Of a stretch of 64,000 nucleotides of DNA, positions 62,047 to 64,000 are shown one piece after another. Below the pieces are notes generated by a model. It made no database searches. It saw only the letters and a list, made by a program, of their open reading frames with translations, and had not been told where the DNA came from. The translations under genes and the position numbers were made by a program. The DNA is from Mangrovicoccus sp049603835. GTDB taxonomy: Bacteria > Pseudomonadota > Alphaproteobacteria > Rhodobacterales > Rhodobacteraceae. Within the stretch, counting starts at the first letter, position 1. Each line of letters opens with the position of its first letter. The DNA is taken from NCBI GenBank assembly GCA_049603835.1, contig JBMYSZ010000009.1, forward strand, positions 1-64,000. The letters run 5' to 3'.

Positions 62047-62650
62047 GCTTATCCGGCGTTTCTTCGATCGCGTATGTTTTAAATAAGCCAGCCTGCGCGA
62101 TGAAAAATCCCACCGTGATCAGCGGCATGCCAAAGGTTTTGAAATTTACCCAAGCATCTGTGCTCATGCTTCGCCAAACCAATTCATTTGCAACCGCCAA
62201 ACCCAGAAACACCAAAGTCAGTCTTTTCGTGAGGATCATCCAGCCTTCGGGTTTTAGCGGCATGACCTCTTCCATCACATGGCGCAAATAGCTTTCGCCA
62301 CGCAAAAGCCCAAATCCCAAAACACCACCGAACAGCAGATAAATGATTGTTGGCTTCATTTTGAAAAACCGCTCATCATTAAAGGCGATGGACATCCCCC
62401 CGAAAACCGTCACCAAAACTGCTGTGACGATCTGCATTTTCGACAATTTACCAGTGAGTTTCCACAGAATACCGGTGGAAATTAGGATCAGCGGAATAAA
62501 AGCGGCGGTGACAGCAATAAAGCCGGAATATTCGGTTCCACCAATGGTAAAAACCTGATCTTTCAGCTTCACATAACCAATAAAGAATAAGATCACCGGC
62601 CCCATTTCCAGACCAGTTTTCACCCAAGGATTGATCTCTTTTTCCGCCAT
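62036..62650 (-). CDS. yciB: Inner-membrane protein YciB (intracellular septation protein A family)
   Basis: A 204-residue integral membrane protein with five to six helices and the family start region LEMGPVILFFIGYVKLKDQ plus VNFKTFGMPLITVGFFIAQAG. YciB/IspA proteins influence cell envelope synthesis and septation. AGAGGC precedes the start. The C-terminal end overlaps the convergent GST gene. Confidence 0.88.
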   Translation of the reverse strand: MAEKEINPWVKTGLEMGPVILFFIGYVKLKDQVFTIGGTEYSGFIAVTAAFIPLILISTGILWKLTGKLSKMQIVTAVLVTVFGGMSIAFNDERFFKMKPTIIYLLFGGVLGFGLLRGESYLRHVMEEVMPLKPEGWMILTKRLTLVFLGLAVANELVWRSMSTDAWVNFKTFGMPLITVGFFIAQAGLFKTYAIEETPDKPNA

Positions 62651-62702
62651 AATCTGCCTCTTGATGACTTTGCTCAGAGGTATGCGAGCCGCGCCGGGAT
62701 TA

Positions 62703-63605
62703 CTAGCCCCCAGCCTCCACCAGAACCGCGCCCAGAGCGATCAGCGCCATCAAGGCGAGCCGTCTTGGCCCGACGCTTTCTTTCAGCACCAAATAGCCGA
62801 TCAGCGCGGCAAATACGGTCGAAGTTTCGCGCAACACCGCCGCCTCGCCCACTTTATCAAGCCGCGTCGCCAGCATAACCGCGCCAAAAGATCCGATCGC
62901 AATCACCCCACCAAACATGCCACGCAGCATCAAAGGGCCAAGGGCCGGGCGGTCATCCATGCGCCGATATCGGATCAATGCGACAATCGGATAGGTCAGA
63001 CCATCGAGGAAAAAGAACCAAGCCAGGAAAGTGAAGGGATCCGCAGTGGCGCGAATGCCGTATGCGTCAACCGTAGTATATAGCGCCACAAAGAACCCCG
63101 TCGCCACTGCGTAAAGCAGCGCGGGAACCATCGTATCGCGATCTAATTCGATTGTTTTGAGGTTATATACCGCGAGGCCAAAAATCCCGGCCAAAAGCAC
63201 AGCAATCCCGCCCCATTGCATCACTGCGAAATGCTCGCCAAAAATAAACATCGCCCCAAAGACTGCAAATAGCGGCCCCGTCCCACGCACGACTGGATAA
63301 ACAACAGTGTAAGCCCCGCGCATATATGCAAATCCTTGCAGAGCTTTATAGGTAATATGCACAATGACCACTAAGGCAAAAATCGGCCACATATGTGGTT
63401 CGGGCCAAGGCACGATGAAAAGCGCAAAAGGTGCTGCATAGGCCGCGTAGCATATATCAATTGCTCCGCGGGACAACCATGGGTCATGCCGCCCCTTTTG
63501 CAATGCACCAAACAGAGCATGGAGAAAAGCCGCACTCAACGCCAACAGAAGCGCCGCCTGATGGCCGGCCTCTGTGCCTTCAAGAGAGATCAAAAAGTCA
63601 GACAT
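62703..63605 (-). CDS. DMT superfamily transporter (EamA domains)
   Basis: A 300-residue ten-helix exporter of the drug/metabolite superfamily. The first repeat has ALSAAFLHALFGALQKGRHD and the second YAVATGFFVALYTTVDAYGI. VVYPVVRGTGPLFAVFGA is a typical internal motif. Substrate unknown. It starts 102 bases before uvrA ends and is co-directional with yciB 52 bases downstream. Confidence 0.86.
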   Translation of the reverse strand: MSDFLISLEGTEAGHQAALLLALSAAFLHALFGALQKGRHDPWLSRGAIDICYAAYAAPFALFIVPWPEPHMWPIFALVVIVHITYKALQGFAYMRGAYTVVYPVVRGTGPLFAVFGAMFIFGEHFAVMQWGGIAVLLAGIFGLAVYNLKTIELDRDTMVPALLYAVATGFFVALYTTVDAYGIRATADPFTFLAWFFFLDGLTYPIVALIRYRRMDDRPALGPLMLRGMFGGVIAIGSFGAVMLATRLDKVGEAAVLRETSTVFAALIGYLVLKESVGPRRLALMALIALGAVLVEAGG

Positions 63606-63706
63606 CTTGCCCCTTTCTGCAGGATGTCTTTCGCGAAATCAAACTACTCGCAAGTACTAGCACATATGCGTCCGCTGCATGGCCAATTCAAACACTAGCC
63701 GACGCA

Positions 63707-64000
63707 TTATTCTGCAGCCAATTTGCGTGCATTCAGAATCGATTTTAGGTAACGGCCCGTATGGCTCGCCTCCACTTCGGCCACCTCTTCCGGCGTGCCC
63801 TGAGCCACAATAGTCCCGCCACCATCGCCGCCCTCAGGCCCGATGTCGATCAGCCAATCCGCCGTTTTAATCACGTCCAAATTATGCTCGATCACGATAA
63901 CGGAATTGCCTTGCTCCACTAATTCATGAAGCACTTCCAACAACTTACGCACATCTTCAAAATGCAACCCGGTGGTGGGCTCGTCCAGAATATATAATGT
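63707..64000 (-). CDS. uvrA: UvrA, excinuclease ABC subunit A (5' end outside window)
   Basis: The last 97 residues of UvrA, the damage-sensing ATPase of nucleotide excision repair. The visible part starts in the second Walker B (LYILDEPTTGLHFEDV), then the H-loop VIEHNLDVIKTADWLIDIGPEGG and the C-terminal GTPEEVAEVEASHTGRYLK. The gene continues past the right edge. No frameshift is visible in this part. Confidence 0.95.
   Translation of the reverse strand, partial: TLYILDEPTTGLHFEDVRKLLEVLHELVEQGNSVIVIEHNLDVIKTADWLIDIGPEGGDGGGTIVAQGTPEEVAEVEASHTGRYLKSILNARKLAAE

Noticed and set aside
1..64000. CRISPR array, prophage or integrative element at the tRNA genes
   Set aside because: No regularly spaced repeats, integrase, phage structural genes or duplicated tRNA ends were seen.

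Overview
The window is chromosomal DNA of an alphaproteobacterium, most likely a marine Rhodobacterales (Roseobacter-group) species. The inference rests on several things: the block scpB-scpA-nagZ-SPOR protein-argS-dgt with a divergent A-type Fe-S carrier; ctaD followed by a DUF2244 gene; a DUF6446-type gene in a glycyl-tRNA synthetase operon; a VPLPA-CTERM protein; a SAM-II riboswitch before metZ; TRAP/TAXI transport; and CtrA-type TTAA-N7-TTAAC sites. No database search was possible, so assignments come from recognised motifs and gene order.

Layout: 1-6.1 kb is a leftward housekeeping block (scpB partial, scpA, nagZ, SPOR protein, argS, dgt). 6.2-9.6 kb has erpA, a sulfotransferase, xthA, sodB and tRNA-Ser(UGA). 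9.7-15.2 kb is a tight rightward operon (D,D-carboxypeptidase, tmk, holB, tatD, metallo-beta-lactamase-fold protein, AEC transporter). 15.4-23.0 kb is one 2,526-residue secreted multi-enzyme. 23.2-28.6 kb is a leftward set (class III aminotransferase, UspA, fused TRAP permease, TAXI receptor). 28.9-43.7 kb holds a second sulfotransferase, tRNA-Leu(GAG), lipB, ctaD, DUF2244, yqeY, carA, a c-di-GMP-type glycosyltransferase, a GntR regulator, a UbiH-family hydroxylase, two overlapping Lrp/AsnC genes, ilvC and a DMT exporter. 43.9-53.4 kb has a LamG VPLPA-CTERM protein, glmM, a SleB-type wall hydrolase and the leftward operon DUF6446-gltS-glyS-PPDK-like. 53.6-58.7 kb has a methyltransferase, trkH, an IS110-family element (IS1111-like) and glyQ, which points away from glyS. 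58.7-64 kb has folE2, metZ, a glutathione transferase gene, yciB, another DMT exporter and the 3' end of uvrA.

Most striking are the giant gene at 15435-23015 and its promoter region. The protein joins an ExeM/NucH-type nuclease, a beta-propeller-like module, a metallophosphatase/5'-nucleotidase with altered metal-ligand motifs, and an RTX/DUF4114 type I secretion tail. That is a plausible single-chain route from extracellular DNA to nucleoside and phosphate. Its upstream region has a perfect CtrA-consensus site plus a degenerate copy with the same spacing. A second perfect site precedes the glycosyltransferase that carries an N-terminal MshEN-like c-di-GMP-binding motif, suggesting a shared CtrA programme for surface and exported functions. 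Other regulatory leads are inverted repeats between the Lrp pair and ilvC, a 9-bp inverted repeat on the ctaD promoter, and a possible bridge RNA in the long non-coding arm of the IS element.
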